Notes: a model not told the origin generated them from the sequence alone. DNA of 64,000 nucleotides from Sphingomonas sp. PP-F2F-A104-K0414 (GCF_004340945.1 NZ_SLYD01000005.1:434001-498000), one strand, 5' to 3'; positions 44,259-54,055 are shown, counted from the first letter of the stretch. A program made the numbers and translations.

Positions 44259-45938
44259 TCAGGCAGCCAGACGGGGAGACGGCGCCACACGCGTGGCACG
44301 CATGGCGCTGTCGGCCTGCGCGCCCGTGCCAGCCAGATGCGGTTCGACCGCGGCGGCGGCACGGTTGAAGGCATCGAACGCCGCGCCGAATTCGTCGCGG
44401 CGGCGATGCGAGATGCGCAGGCCAAAATCGGACTTTGCGGCTTCGTCGAGCGCTTTCCGCAATCGTGCCAATGGCCGCGCGACCATCGCGCCGCTGAGAT
44501 AGCCGATCACCAGCACAACGCCCATGATGACAAGCGACAGCACCATCAGCAGCATTCTTGCATTGTCGATCGCCGCGTCGAGCGCGGCGCGGCGTAGCAC
44601 CAGATCGACCGTGCCGAACCGGGCACCGGCATAGCGGATCGGTCGGACGAAACGCAGCCCGGCACCCGTTCCACGATCCGGTGCGGCCGTGACGCCCGCA
44701 TCCCCGCTGATCGCGGCCTCGCCCGCGGGCGCGCGATAGCGTGTACCGATCAGCTTGACGTTCTCGGCGGCGCGCACGATCCCGCCAGTATCCGCGACCA
44801 CCAGGTCGCGGATCTCCTGATCGCGCGACGCCGATGCGACGAACGCCTGCAGCGCGGTCCAGTCCTGCTGCTCGGGCGCCAGGCCTGCATTGTCGGCCGC
44901 CAACACCGCGGTGTTGCTGGTAACGAAGGCGGCAATCGAGCCGCCCGAAACAATCGCCATATTTTCAAGCGTTCGCTGTTCGCGCGCGAGAATCGACGAC
45001 ACGCTCGCGACCAGTGCGATCGCCGTAACGGTGACGAGCGCCAGCGGCAGCTTGATCTTCAACGGCAGGCCACGCCGCCCCGTCGACGCTTCGCCGGTTG
45101 CCGCAATCTCGCGGGTCAGTGCCTGATACACCGCGTCGCCATCGGCAAAACGCTGATCGGGTTTCTTCGCGAGCAACTTGTCGATGACGAACCGCAGGCC
45201 AGGTGGGCAATCGGCAACCGAGCGTGCGATCGGCTCGACGCGTTCCTGTGAGATTTGAATGGCAAGCGTCGCCAGCCCCATGCCCGGGAAAGCGACTTTG
45301 CCCGTCACCATCTCGTACAGCACCACACCGAGCGAGAAGAGGTCGGAGCGTCGATCGACCGGGATGCCAAGCGCCTGCTCGGGACTCATATACCGCGGCG
45401 TACCGATCATCTGCCCGACCTGCGTCCGCGCGAGCCGGCCCTCCGCTCCCGACACGTCGATCTCGCCGATCCGCGCGACACCGAAATCGAGCAGCTTTGC
45501 GGTGCGGCCGTCCGCCGACAATAGGATGTTCGATGGCTTGACGTCGCGGTGAACGACCCCTGCCTTATGTGCATAATCGAGTGCCGAGGCGAGTTGCTGC
45601 CCCAGTGCCAGCACCCGCTCATAGGGCAGACGACCCTGCTCTTGGAGAAGCGTGTCGAGCGGTTGTCCCTCGATCAACTCCATGGCGATATAGGCGACGC
45701 CCTGCGCTTCGCCGACATCGTAGATCGTGGCGATGTTCGGATGGTTCAGGGCGCCTGCCGCGCGCGCTTCGCGCAGAAAGCGTTCGCCGAGTTCAGGATC
45801 GCGGCCATAGTCGGGTTTCAGCACCTTGATCGCGACGGTCCGGCCGATCCCCGGATCAAAGGCACGATAGACATCCGCCATCGCGCCCTCGCCCAGCCGT
45901 CCGTCAATCCGGTAGCGTCCCAGCATCTCGGTCATCAT
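44259..45938 (-). CDS. Ser/Thr protein kinase with sensor and HAMP domains (PpkA-like)
   Basis: A 559-residue Hanks-type kinase. The ATP loop LGEGAMADVYRAFD, lysine VAIKVLKPDYG, catalytic loop HRDVKPSNILL, DFGVARIG and TPRYMSPEQ are intact (residues 8-270). A membrane helix (about 293-315), a periplasmic sensor segment and a second helix (about 465-487) follow. A HAMP-like stretch (ARPLARLRKALDEAAKSDFG) ends the protein, as in methyl-accepting sensors. The kinase thus seems able to read a periplasmic cue. It overlaps the LysM gene by four bases. In type VI systems this enzyme phosphorylates the FHA protein. Confidence 0.88.
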   Translation of the reverse strand: MMTEMLGRYRIDGRLGEGAMADVYRAFDPGIGRTVAIKVLKPDYGRDPELGERFLREARAAGALNHPNIATIYDVGEAQGVAYIAMELIEGQPLDTLLQEQGRLPYERVLALGQQLASALDYAHKAGVVHRDVKPSNILLSADGRTAKLLDFGVARIGEIDVSGAEGRLARTQVGQMIGTPRYMSPEQALGIPVDRRSDLFSLGVVLYEMVTGKVAFPGMGLATLAIQISQERVEPIARSVADCPPGLRFVIDKLLAKKPDQRFADGDAVYQALTREIAATGEASTGRRGLPLKIKLPLALVTVTAIALVASVSSILAREQRTLENMAIVSGGSIAAFVTSNTAVLAADNAGLAPEQQDWTALQAFVASASRDQEIRDLVVADTGGIVRAAENVKLIGTRYRAPAGEAAISGDAGVTAAPDRGTGAGLRFVRPIRYAGARFGTVDLVLRRAALDAAIDNARMLLMVLSLVIMGVVLVIGYLSGAMVARPLARLRKALDEAAKSDFGLRISHRRRDEFGAAFDAFNRAAAAVEPHLAGTGAQADSAMRATRVAPSPRLAA

Positions 45939-46675
45939 TTGCGCGCCTTGACGGTAGCAGCGATCCGCTCGGCGCGCGCGAGGTCGCGCGAGATCACCGG
46001 GTTCCGCGGATCGAGCGCGGCGGCGCGGTGCAGCAGACCTACCGCACGGGCGACATTGCCTGCGTTGAGCGCCGCGAGCCCCGCCACGCGTGCCTGCCGT
46101 GCCGCGCCCGGATTAACCACCACGGGGGACGGTTTGGCGACCGATACAGGCTTCGGTGCGGCGGACCTAGCTTTCGATGCAGCAGGCGTCGCGGACCGTG
46201 GTTCGACCCGCTTGGGCATTTGGGCGCGTGGCAGCACGCCCGGAATGCGCAACGTCTGTCCGGCGGTAAGGTCGGCGGGCTTGGCAATCCCATTGTAGCG
46301 CGCCAGCTGATACGACTTCAGGCGGTTGCCCAGGAAACGCTGTGCCAGCCCCGACATCGTGTCGCCTGCCTGCGTGACATAGGCGAAGCTCGTCGGCCCA
46401 AGCAGCGCCTTAGGGTCCTCATCGATCGAGGCGCGCAGCACTTGGGCCGACGGGTTCATCGGATCGTTCTTCAGTATTGCGGCAATGCGCTTCTTCGCAG
46501 AGCCCACCTCGCCCAGATCGAGCAGAGACAGGATCGTTTCGATCTCGTTCGCCGGTGTGGGTGCTGCGATCGGCGCGAGCTGCGGCCCGGCCTTGGGTCC
46601 ATGCGAACAGGCCGCTATCGCCAGAGTCAGTATCAGCGCTCCAACGCGTGTCGTGGTGCGGAAGGAGGGAGTCAT
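45935..46675 (-). CDS. LysM-domain lipoprotein with TPR-like tail
   Basis: A 246-residue lipoprotein with lipobox ILTLAIAACSHG. An Ala/Pro-rich region and a helical unit (EIETILSLLDLGEVGSAKKR) precede a LysM domain (about residues 105-155, TQAGDTMSGLAQRFLGNRLK). An Ala/Pro/Lys linker and a C-terminal TPR-like helix pair (AALNAGNVARAVGLLHRAAA) follow. LysM binds peptidoglycan, so it may anchor or position the kinase's sensor part. The start at 46675 is the first ATG before the signal; overlaps by four bases with both neighbours. Confidence 0.8.
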   Translation of the reverse strand: MTPSFRTTTRVGALILTLAIAACSHGPKAGPQLAPIAAPTPANEIETILSLLDLGEVGSAKKRIAAILKNDPMNPSAQVLRASIDEDPKALLGPTSFAYVTQAGDTMSGLAQRFLGNRLKSYQLARYNGIAKPADLTAGQTLRIPGVLPRAQMPKRVEPRSATPAASKARSAAPKPVSVAKPSPVVVNPGAARQARVAGLAALNAGNVARAVGLLHRAAALDPRNPVISRDLARAERIAATVKARK

Positions 46676-48288
46676 GCGGTAAGCCTTTCGGTGATCCGAC
46701 TTTGGATACGCGGTTGGATGGCCAGCAACTTGGCGAGACCGGTGGTGTCGCGCGCAAACGCGACGAAATCCGCGCCGGTTAGCGGTGGCGAGAAATAATA
46801 GCCCTGGAAATGGCTGCACCCGTGCCGCAACAGCCATTCATACTCGGCACGCCGTTCGACCCCTTCGGCAAGGACGCGGATACCGAGCCCTCGGCCCAGC
46901 GCGACGATGCTTTGGCAGATCGCCTGGCTATCGCGTCGCGTGTCGACGTTCGTCACGAACTCGCGGTCGATCTTGATCTTGTCGAACGCAAGCGTCCGCA
47001 ACGTACTGAAGCTCGAATAGCCTGTACCGAAATCGTCGATGGCAATCCGCACGCCGGTCTTTCGCAGCGCATCGAACAGCCGCGCCGCACGCGTCCCGTC
47101 ACTCATCGCAACGCTTTCGGTCAGTTCGATTTCCAGCGCCTCTGCGCCCAGCGAATGTCGCGCCAACGTCCGCGCGACGAGCGCGGCCATGTCGTCACGA
47201 TCGAGTTGGTGGCCCGACACGTTTACCGCGACGCGCAGCGAGCTTAGCGCCTGTGCCTGCCATGCCCGCGCTTCGCGTGCGGCGGCGTTCAGCGTCCACA
47301 TGCCAATTTCATGGGCTAGACCCATCGCCTCCATCACCGGGACAAAGCGCGATGGCGGTATCTGGCCGCGTGTCGGATGAAACCAGCGGATCAGCGATTC
47401 TGCGCCTGCGACCCGGCCCTCGCCCGCGTCGATCAGCGGCTGATAGCGCATTTCGAACTCGCCGCGCGTCACCGCCTGACGCAGATCCTGTTCGAGCGCA
47501 TAGCGCTCTCGCGCTACCGAGACCGGATCGACGGCAGGCTCGACGACCGCGGCGGTCGTACCCGGTTGCAATGCCAGCGACGCCAGCGTTCGCGATAACA
47601 ACGCTTGCGATTGACCGTTTGCTGGCATCGTCGCCTGCCGGATACGAACCTCGGGTAGAATCTCGCGATCACCATCGATCACGACGCCGCTTAAGGCATA
47701 ACCGAGTACGTCGAGTTCGGTCCGTGCGGCCTCCTCGGCCACTTCCGCCCCGAACCAGATTGCGAGGCTAGCGCGATCGACATGCGCAACCAGCCGGTCG
47801 GCGGGCAACATGCGGGTCAGGCGATCGACGACCGCGAGCAAGACGCGTTCGCCGAGTGCCGGATCGAACGCACATAGTCGATCGAAATCCATGAGCCCGA
47901 CGACACCGAGTACGCCGTGTCCGTCCGCGTTCATCCGGCAGATCAAGGGCTCGCGGGTGGGCAATCCGGTCACGCCATGCCGGTGCTCGGTCCGATGCCC
48001 AACTGCGTGCAGCTTATCGGCGATCGTCGCGAGACTTCGGGTTACGCGCGCATCTAGCGAGCCCCCATCGCTCGTTTCCGCCAGGTCACCGAGCCGTTGC
48101 GCCAGCCGCGCAGACCAGCTCCAATGCGCAAAGAGGCGATCCAGGACAAGGATCGCGGCACCACCGAGAATCACACCCACGGGAGCGAGACCGGCACGAA
48201 GCGTCCAGCAAACAAGGCTGACAATCGCCACGCATGCGAACCCGAATCGCCAGAGCGAGGGTCGCTGAAAAGTCACGGACATTGCCAT
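46672..48288 (-). CDS. EAL-domain protein (cyclic-di-GMP phosphodiesterase-like)
   Basis: A 538-residue protein. The N-terminus has two membrane helices (FGFACVAIVSLVCWTLRAG and VGVILGGAAILVLD). A degenerate GGDEF-like domain (about residues 100-260) follows without the GGDEF signature. The EAL domain (about 275-525) shows AESLIRWFHP (ESL in place of EAL), VNVSGHQL, ELTESVAM, IDDFGTGYSS and LAEGVER. The metal and catalytic residues seem kept, so it may degrade cyclic di-GMP. It is the promoter-proximal gene of the operon, suggesting a link between cyclic di-GMP and the kinase switch. Confidence 0.85.
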   Translation of the reverse strand: MAMSVTFQRPSLWRFGFACVAIVSLVCWTLRAGLAPVGVILGGAAILVLDRLFAHWSWSARLAQRLGDLAETSDGGSLDARVTRSLATIADKLHAVGHRTEHRHGVTGLPTREPLICRMNADGHGVLGVVGLMDFDRLCAFDPALGERVLLAVVDRLTRMLPADRLVAHVDRASLAIWFGAEVAEEAARTELDVLGYALSGVVIDGDREILPEVRIRQATMPANGQSQALLSRTLASLALQPGTTAAVVEPAVDPVSVARERYALEQDLRQAVTRGEFEMRYQPLIDAGEGRVAGAESLIRWFHPTRGQIPPSRFVPVMEAMGLAHEIGMWTLNAAAREARAWQAQALSSLRVAVNVSGHQLDRDDMAALVARTLARHSLGAEALEIELTESVAMSDGTRAARLFDALRKTGVRIAIDDFGTGYSSFSTLRTLAFDKIKIDREFVTNVDTRRDSQAICQSIVALGRGLGIRVLAEGVERRAEYEWLLRHGCSHFQGYYFSPPLTGADFVAFARDTTGLAKLLAIQPRIQSRITERLTA

Positions 48289-48998
48289 AACGGTTTGAAT
48301 AACGACCAGAATGATACGGTTCGGTTAATCCAGGATGATTTATGGCAAGGCCATCGCATCGATCCTCGGACCATCGTTAGGGATTTCTACGCCGACGTGA
48401 TCGTCTCCGGCCGCCCGTCCAATTCGAGACGTCGCGTGGCCCCGACTGTCAGTATAGATCCTGGGGAAAGCCACGAACCAAGTTCGCCCATTGCGATCGG
48501 CAGAAGCCATGCATTCAGCCACGCTGCGGAATGAGCATCGACCACCTCGACCGGTCCAATCAAGGTCTGAGCGCAGACTCCGTTCAGGGAAGTGAAGTTT
48601 GTTTGCCCACCTGAGAGAGTGCCGTCGCTGAGGGGGCGGCGAACGCCGGAAACGCTAGCTGCGCGGCGATCTGTACGCATACTGAATTTTGCGAACGGTG
48701 CGTGTAGCGCAGACACAACAAAGCCCCGCTTTGTGGGCGGGGCTATTGTAGAAGATGGTTGCGGGGACATGCAGCCACCTTAACTTGCTGGTTCTCAGTC
48801 GCTGGCGCACAGCCTAGCGGCGCCCATGAGCGTTCGACGTAAAAGACGCTATAAAGTCCACGCCCTCGTGCCGACATGAGGTAACGATGCGAGTTCAGTT
48901 TGGCATCGACGACAGGCTGCTCAGCCCATGCTGAGGGTCCATCCGGAAGATAATGCTCGACGCCCGGACGCAGGCCGAGCTAGAAAATTCCCGTACGG
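48289..48998. other. Intergenic, no confident gene
   Basis: About 700 bases. It contains a probable terminator at 48722-48744. A minus-strand open frame at 48387-48680 (starting MRTDRRAASVSGVRRPLSDG) has no ribosome site; it could be a short PilZ-like or decayed protein but I do not call it. Promoter elements of the EAL operon should lie near 48290-48350. Confidence 0.4.
48722..48744. terminator. Strong stem-loop, probable terminator
   Basis: Perfect stem AGCCCCGC/GCGGGGCT with a seven-base loop. On the minus strand it is followed by TTTGTTG, on the plus strand by ATTGT. It could end transcription from either side. Confidence 0.6.
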
Positions 48999-49245
48999 GG
49001 ACGGACCGCTGCCGCTGCGGGACAGGCTGGATTTGGTCGCCGCATCGGCGCGCGAGATGATCCGCCCCTCGGTCTATGGCCAGGCGATCATCATCCTCGT
49101 CTACGCCCCGCTGCTGACGTTCACCGGCGTCGAGGGCAAGATGTTCGAACCGATGGCATTGACCGTCATCATCGCACTGGTCTTCGCCTTCGTCCTGTCG
49201 ATGACGTTCGTGCCGGCCGCGATCGCGATAGCGCTGAGCAGGCCG
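48999..49245 (+). pseudogene. Fragment of a CzcA/CusA-type RND metal efflux pump
   Basis: About 82 codons reading RDRLDLVAASAREMIRPSVY, then GQAIIILVYAPLLTFTGVEG, KMFEPMALTVIIALVFAFVL and SMTFVPAAIAIALS. This is the conserved membrane region near the middle of heavy-metal RND transporters. Both ends are missing: to the right it runs directly into a receptor fragment on the other strand. It must be a relic left by deletion or recombination. Confidence 0.8.
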
Positions 49246-49850
49246 GTCGACGAGACGGAGAGCCGCAGCGCGTCGGTCGCCTGCCACGTGTCGCTGATGT
49301 CGAGCTGGACGGTGTTCGTGACGTATTCGTTGTAGAAATTGGTCTTGAACGGGTTGGTGTAGAATTGCTGGAACTCGCTTGGCGCGACGCCCTTTTGCAG
49401 GCCGTAGAGATACGAACCCTGATCGAAGGCATTGCGTTCGTACCAGATCCCACCCTCGATCTTGTGGTCGCCGGCGGCGAACTTGAGCCGCGAGATCACC
49501 CCTTTCCGGTTGATCGCGTAGCGGAGCGCGGACACCGAGACGGGCGAGCCGCCGAACGCCGCGGGCGTCGCGTCGTAGGGGCTCGCATAGGTGCCGATCC
49601 CCTTGTCGAGATGGATGTAGCCGGTCGTGAAACCGCTCAGCCGGGCCCCGAGCGCATAGTCGAGCTTCTCGTACGCCAGCAGATCGCGCCGTACGCCGCC
49701 GCCCTGGTAGATCGTGTCGTCGGCGGCCGCGAACGGTGCCGGCGGGGTGCCGCCGTTCTGGACGATCGTGGCGAGTTGCTCGGCCAGCGCGAAATCGCGG
49801 ATGTTGTCGAACCTGTACAGGCGCACCCGTCCGCCAATACACCCGGCTAT
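49245..49850 (-). pseudogene. Internal fragment of a TonB-dependent receptor
   Basis: About 195 codons reading RVRLYRFDNIRDFALAEQLA, ALGARLSGFTTGYIHLDKGI, GGIWYERNAFDQGSYLYGLQ and YVTNTVQLDISDTWQATDAL. This is the beta-barrel middle of a FecA-like receptor. Plug, signal sequence and C-terminal strand are absent. It is fused on its 5' side to fecR in another frame and on its 3' side to the czcA piece. Confidence 0.8.
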
Positions 49851-50268
49851 TGGTATTGAGGTCGAGCGCTATGCCGGGCGTCACCGCGACCGCCATCCGC
49901 TGACCGACCCGGGTCTCGGCCATATCGCGCGCCGCAGCGCGGTAGGCGATACCCCCGCCAACTGCTGCGACACCGACGATCGAGCCGGCAGCACGCAGGA
50001 GCTGGCGCCGGTTCGGCCGCGCCATGGTTTTCGACGCAGGCTGCGCTTCAGGCGAAGCCCTCGCCTCGCCCCGTGTGCCGCGCAGTCCGTCGAGATCGCG
50101 CCAAGTCCCGGCGACCTCGGCAAAGGCCACGGCATGGCGGATATCGGAGTCCCGCCACGCCTCGAATGCCGCGACATCCGCCGATCCCGCGTCGAGCGCG
50201 GCCAGCCAGCCGGCAGCCTCGTCGGTCAGGTCGGCATGACGCTGCGGAATGTCGGAACGGCCTGGCAC
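49835..50268 (-). pseudogene. Truncated FecR-type anti-sigma regulator
   Basis: The first ~140 codons of a FecR. A DUF4880-like cytoplasmic domain (LTDEAAGWLAALDAGSADVA, FEAWRDSDIRHAVAFAEVAG) precedes the membrane helix (RRQLLRAAGSIVGVAAVGGG) and the start of the periplasmic domain (GIALDLNTNSRV). After that the frame runs on through receptor DNA in the wrong phase, so the signal-receiving part is gone. It overlaps fecI by 43 bases, as FecR often does. Confidence 0.85.
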
Positions 50269-50864
50269 GCTTCCTCCGCCTGCGCTTCGCTATCGCGCCG
50301 GGCTCTCGTGATGAGCGCCAGCCCCTTAGCGATATGCTTTTCCACGGTCGAGACCGATATGCAAAGCGCTTCGGCGATGGCGCCCGGCGGCATCCCCTCG
50401 ACCTTCCGCATGCGCAGGACGCGCGAGCATTGCGCAGGCAGCGCGTCGATCAGGTCGAGCAGGCGCTGCAACTCGGATCGCCCCGACGCCACCGCAAACG
50501 CATCGGGCGCCGGGTCCGCGACACCCAGGAGATCGAGCGACGCGAACGCGTCGATCCGCACCACGTTCGCGCGACGCAATCGTTCGAGCGCCAGATTGTG
50601 CACGATCGTCAAAACGAAGCCGCGTGGCGTGACGATCGCGCGGTAATCTGGCGTCTTCAGGACCCGCGCATAGGCATCCTGGACCAGATCCTCGGCATTG
50701 TCGCGGCCGCACAGATACGCCGCCTTCGCACGATAGGCCGGCGCATGCGGCAGCACCTCGGCGAGAAACCAGCGGTCGATGTCACGCAGCCAGCTCAACA
50801 CATGCTCCAAAAGCCATGCTGAGCCGCCTAGCCCGGTATTCTTACACGACGGGGACAGTGTCAT
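50226..50864 (-). CDS. FecI-type ECF sigma factor
   Basis: A 212-residue extracytoplasmic-function sigma factor. Region 2 shows YLCGRDNAEDLVQDAYARVL and region 4 shows ALCISVSTVEKHIAKGLALI; both look intact. Such factors are normally held and activated by FecR in response to a TonB receptor. Here fecR and the receptor are broken, so the factor may be free-running, silent or recruited by another FecR. The first 15 residues (MTLSPSCKNTGLGGS) are uncertain and a later start is possible. Confidence 0.85.
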   Translation of the reverse strand: MTLSPSCKNTGLGGSAWLLEHVLSWLRDIDRWFLAEVLPHAPAYRAKAAYLCGRDNAEDLVQDAYARVLKTPDYRAIVTPRGFVLTIVHNLALERLRRANVVRIDAFASLDLLGVADPAPDAFAVASGRSELQRLLDLIDALPAQCSRVLRMRKVEGMPPGAIAEALCISVSTVEKHIAKGLALITRARRDSEAQAEEACQAVPTFRSVMPT

Positions 50865-51301
50865 TGAAACGTGGCATTCGAACGCAGCCCTCTGCTAATG
50901 CCCTGCGGCTGTATGCTCGCCCCCCGTAAAACGACCCAGTAGCAGACATCGAAACGGTCCGAAGCTCATCCAGACTTCGGACGTGCGTTCAGCTTTGGGC
51001 CCACCAACGGAAGCAGCGCGACTTTAGGCTCCCGCCGCTCGATCGGCAGGTTCACCTTGGAAGTACCTTTGAGCAGACGAGCCTAATTTTCCCAGCTTGA
51101 GAGCCAAGTCCAGCCAGCTTTCCGGTCAGCGACATTTGTCGATAGCACCGCCTTTCAGGTAGCCGCTCATTCTTCGGGTAGCCCCTCGATTTTAAATCAT
51201 ACCGTCGATTAAAATAGCGTGCTTAACCTTTGTAGTGCAGTACGTTGGAGCTGTTCGCCGATGCAGCGCTTTCCTCGAATATTGGTGTTTGGGGAGCTCA
51301 C
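50865..51301. other. Intergenic, promoter region of two divergent genes
   Basis: About 440 bases between fecI (minus) and the phytochrome gene (plus). No credible gene. The only marked element is the GGGGAG at 51291-51296, the ribosome site that decides the phytochrome start. Confidence 0.5.
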
Positions 51302-53851
51302 GTGTCCAATCTCGATTTTGCACCTCCTGCGGCAAATGCCGCTGATCTTACCAGCTGCGATCGAGAGCAAATCCAGCACATCAATTCGATCCAGTCATTT
51401 GGATTTCTGCTGGGCATATCAGGCGACTGGACGATTTCGCACGTATCCGCGAACGTCGATCATTTTCTCGGTCTGCCCCTAAATTCAGTGCTCGGTGCCC
51501 GATTGCAGGACGTCATCCGGCACGAAGCGGTCCACGCTATCCGCAACCGGTTGTCGATCTTGATCTCGCCGGACGGCGTCGAGCGATGCTTTAGCGTTCA
51601 GCTTCTAGACGGCGGTCGATGCTATGATCTCGCGGTCCACCTATCTCAGGACCTGATCATCGTCGAGGCCGAGCCCAGCGCTACACCGATCGATCTGAAC
51701 GCCGGGGCAATGGTCCGCTCGATGCTCGCGCGCATCAAGGCGAAGGCCGATTTTCTTCCCGAAGCGGCGCGGCTCATGCAGGCCCTGACCGGTTTTGATC
51801 GCGTGATGATCTATCGGTTCCATCCAGACGGATCGGGCGAAGTGGTGGCAGAGCGCGCACGCAGCGGGCTCGAGCCATTCCTGGGACTGCGCTATCCCGC
51901 CAGCGATATTCCGAAACAGGCGCGCGCGTTGCTGGTGCGCAATCCCGTCCGGATCCTGGTCGAGGTCGACGCCGAACCCAGTCCGATCTTTGCCCTGGAT
52001 GGTGCTGCAACGGGACCGATCGACCTGTCCATGAGCACGCTGCGCACGCATTCCGCGATGCACGTCGAATTTCTACAGAACATGGGCGTGGGCGCGACGA
52101 TGACCGTGTCGCTAGTGCGCGACGGAGCGCTATGGGGACTGATCTCGTGTCACCATCGCGGCCGGCGCCACGTCGGGTTCGAGCAGCGGACTACTGCCGA
52201 ACTCTTTGGCGAAGTCCTGTCGCTGCTGATCGAAAAGCGCGAGCGCGCCGAGATCGAATCTTATGAAGTGCACACGCGAGATCTTCGCCGGCAGTTGATC
52301 GCAGCAGTGGTCGAGCGCGGAGCAACGAAGCGTACCGTCGCGCATCTCGCAGCCGATGTAGCTAACCTCATCCCGTGTGACGGGTTCGCGATCTATGTCG
52401 ATGGGGTGGTGACCTTGAAAGGCGACACGCCTACCGTTCCGGAGTGTGAGAACCTGCGTCCTTTCCTGGACGAACACGCTGCCGATCGGATATTTGCCAC
52501 CGCGGAACTGGGACGCATGTATCCGCCGGCACGAGATTTCGTCGACCGCGGGGCCGGGATCCTCGTCCTTCCCATCTCTCGCATAACAAAGGATTATCTG
52601 GTCTTTTTCCGGCACGAGACGGCGCATGCCGTCACATGGGCCGGCCGCCCAGACAAACTGCACGAAGTCGGTCCGGACGGACCGCGCATATCGCCCCGCA
52701 AGAGCTTTACCGCATGGCGCGAGATCGTCCGCGGCAAGTCGATGATCTGGACGACGGCCGAACTTGCGGCTGCGGAGATGATGCGCGTTACCCTGCTCGA
52801 GATCGTCCTGCAAAATGCGGGCATGTCGGCAACGGAAGGTCGGGCGACGACCCAGAAGCAGGAATTGCTTATAGCAGAACTCAACCACCGCGTTCGCAAC
52901 ATCCTCGGGCTGATCCGTGGTCTGGTGGCGCAAAGCCGGCTCAGTGCGCAGGACGTCGATACCTTCACCTCGGTACTGGGCGACCGCATTCATGCGTTGG
53001 CGCGTGCCCATGACCAGATTACCGCCAAGAACTGGGGGCCAGGCTCGCTAGCGGCGCTGATCGCGACCGAGGCAGGCGCGTTCCTCGGCGACGACGCCGC
53101 ACGAATATCATTCGACGGACCTCCGACGCTGCTGCAGCCGCAAGCCTTCTCGACCGTCGCGCTCGTCATTCACGAACTCATGACCAACGCTGCCAAGCAC
53201 GGCGCACTTGCCTGTGCCAAGGGCAATGTCACGATCGCCTGGAATCTCCTGCCAGAGGGCGATCTCGTCCTCCGTTGGACCGAAAATGGCGGCAACGATG
53301 TCGCGGCGCCAACGAGGCGCGGTTTTGGATCGACGATTATCGAGCGGTCGATCCCACACGAACTTGGCGGGGAAGCGAGCCTCGACTACGCGACGCCCGG
53401 ACTGCGCGCGCGTTTCGTCGTCCCTGCGACTCTCATCCGGGAGGGCGACGATACGCCACCTACCGTACCCATCAGCGTGCGAGAGAAGGTCGCGCAGTCC
53501 TGGATCACGGGCGTCGCGCTGCTGGTTGAGGACAACATCATCATCGCCCTTGAGGCGGAACAGCTATTGATCGACTTGGGCGCCCAGAGCGTGCTGGTGG
53601 CGAGCACCGTGGAGGAGGCTTTGCGCCTGTTGGAATCGGAAACCCCGGGCTTCGCGCTTCTCGACATCAACCTTGGCACCGAGACGAGTTGGCCGATTGC
53701 CGAACGCTTGCGTCAACTCGACGTCCCCTTCATTTTTGCGTCCGGTTATGGCGACGCGATCGATTTCCCCATTGAGCACCGTCAAGTCCCGGTCGCGACC
53801 AAGCCGTATTCGAAAACATCGATCGGTGCGCTGATGTCTGCAAGCGATTGA
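51302..53851 (+). CDS. Bacteriophytochrome histidine kinase with receiver domain
   Basis: An 849-residue red/far-red light sensor kinase. The N-terminal cysteine that binds biliverdin is seen in LTSCDREQIQHINSIQSFGF (Cys19 with this start). PAS, GAF (DGSGEVVAERARSGLEPFLG, YPASDIPKQAR, MHVEFLQNMGVGATM) and PHY (ISPRKSFTAWREIVRGKS) domains follow in order. The kinase is of the HWE/HisKA_2 type (ELNHRVRNILGLIRGL), and a C-terminal receiver domain has phospho-acceptor FALLDINLG. I chose the GTG at 51302 because GGGGAG lies five bases upstream; a TTG 19 codons earlier lacks one. No heme oxygenase lies beside it. Confidence 0.9.
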   Translation: MSNLDFAPPAANAADLTSCDREQIQHINSIQSFGFLLGISGDWTISHVSANVDHFLGLPLNSVLGARLQDVIRHEAVHAIRNRLSILISPDGVERCFSVQLLDGGRCYDLAVHLSQDLIIVEAEPSATPIDLNAGAMVRSMLARIKAKADFLPEAARLMQALTGFDRVMIYRFHPDGSGEVVAERARSGLEPFLGLRYPASDIPKQARALLVRNPVRILVEVDAEPSPIFALDGAATGPIDLSMSTLRTHSAMHVEFLQNMGVGATMTVSLVRDGALWGLISCHHRGRRHVGFEQRTTAELFGEVLSLLIEKRERAEIESYEVHTRDLRRQLIAAVVERGATKRTVAHLAADVANLIPCDGFAIYVDGVVTLKGDTPTVPECENLRPFLDEHAADRIFATAELGRMYPPARDFVDRGAGILVLPISRITKDYLVFFRHETAHAVTWAGRPDKLHEVGPDGPRISPRKSFTAWREIVRGKSMIWTTAELAAAEMMRVTLLEIVLQNAGMSATEGRATTQKQELLIAELNHRVRNILGLIRGLVAQSRLSAQDVDTFTSVLGDRIHALARAHDQITAKNWGPGSLAALIATEAGAFLGDDAARISFDGPPTLLQPQAFSTVALVIHELMTNAAKHGALACAKGNVTIAWNLLPEGDLVLRWTENGGNDVAAPTRRGFGSTIIERSIPHELGGEASLDYATPGLRARFVVPATLIREGDDTPPTVPISVREKVAQSWITGVALLVEDNIIIALEAEQLLIDLGAQSVLVASTVEEALRLLESETPGFALLDINLGTETSWPIAERLRQLDVPFIFASGYGDAIDFPIEHRQVPVATKPYSKTSIGALMSASD

Positions 53852-54055
53852 TATCGGCAATGCGATAGCCGAACCAATTGTAGAAACGACAGGCAATCGC
53901 TCCGACCCATAGTCGGCCATTCACGCCCCTTCCCACGCTTCCCAACTCCAGGCATCAAATCATTCGGCTGATCGCCATTTCTCGGCGGTCCGGATCGCAT
54001 GTCTTCACAGCTTGAAGCGTGCTGGAAAGCAGATAGCCGGCTTAGATTTCAACAA

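Noticed and set aside
48387..48680. Minus-strand ORF starting MRTDRRAASV
   Set aside because: No ribosome site and no recognisable domain; a weak PilZ-like impression was not enough.
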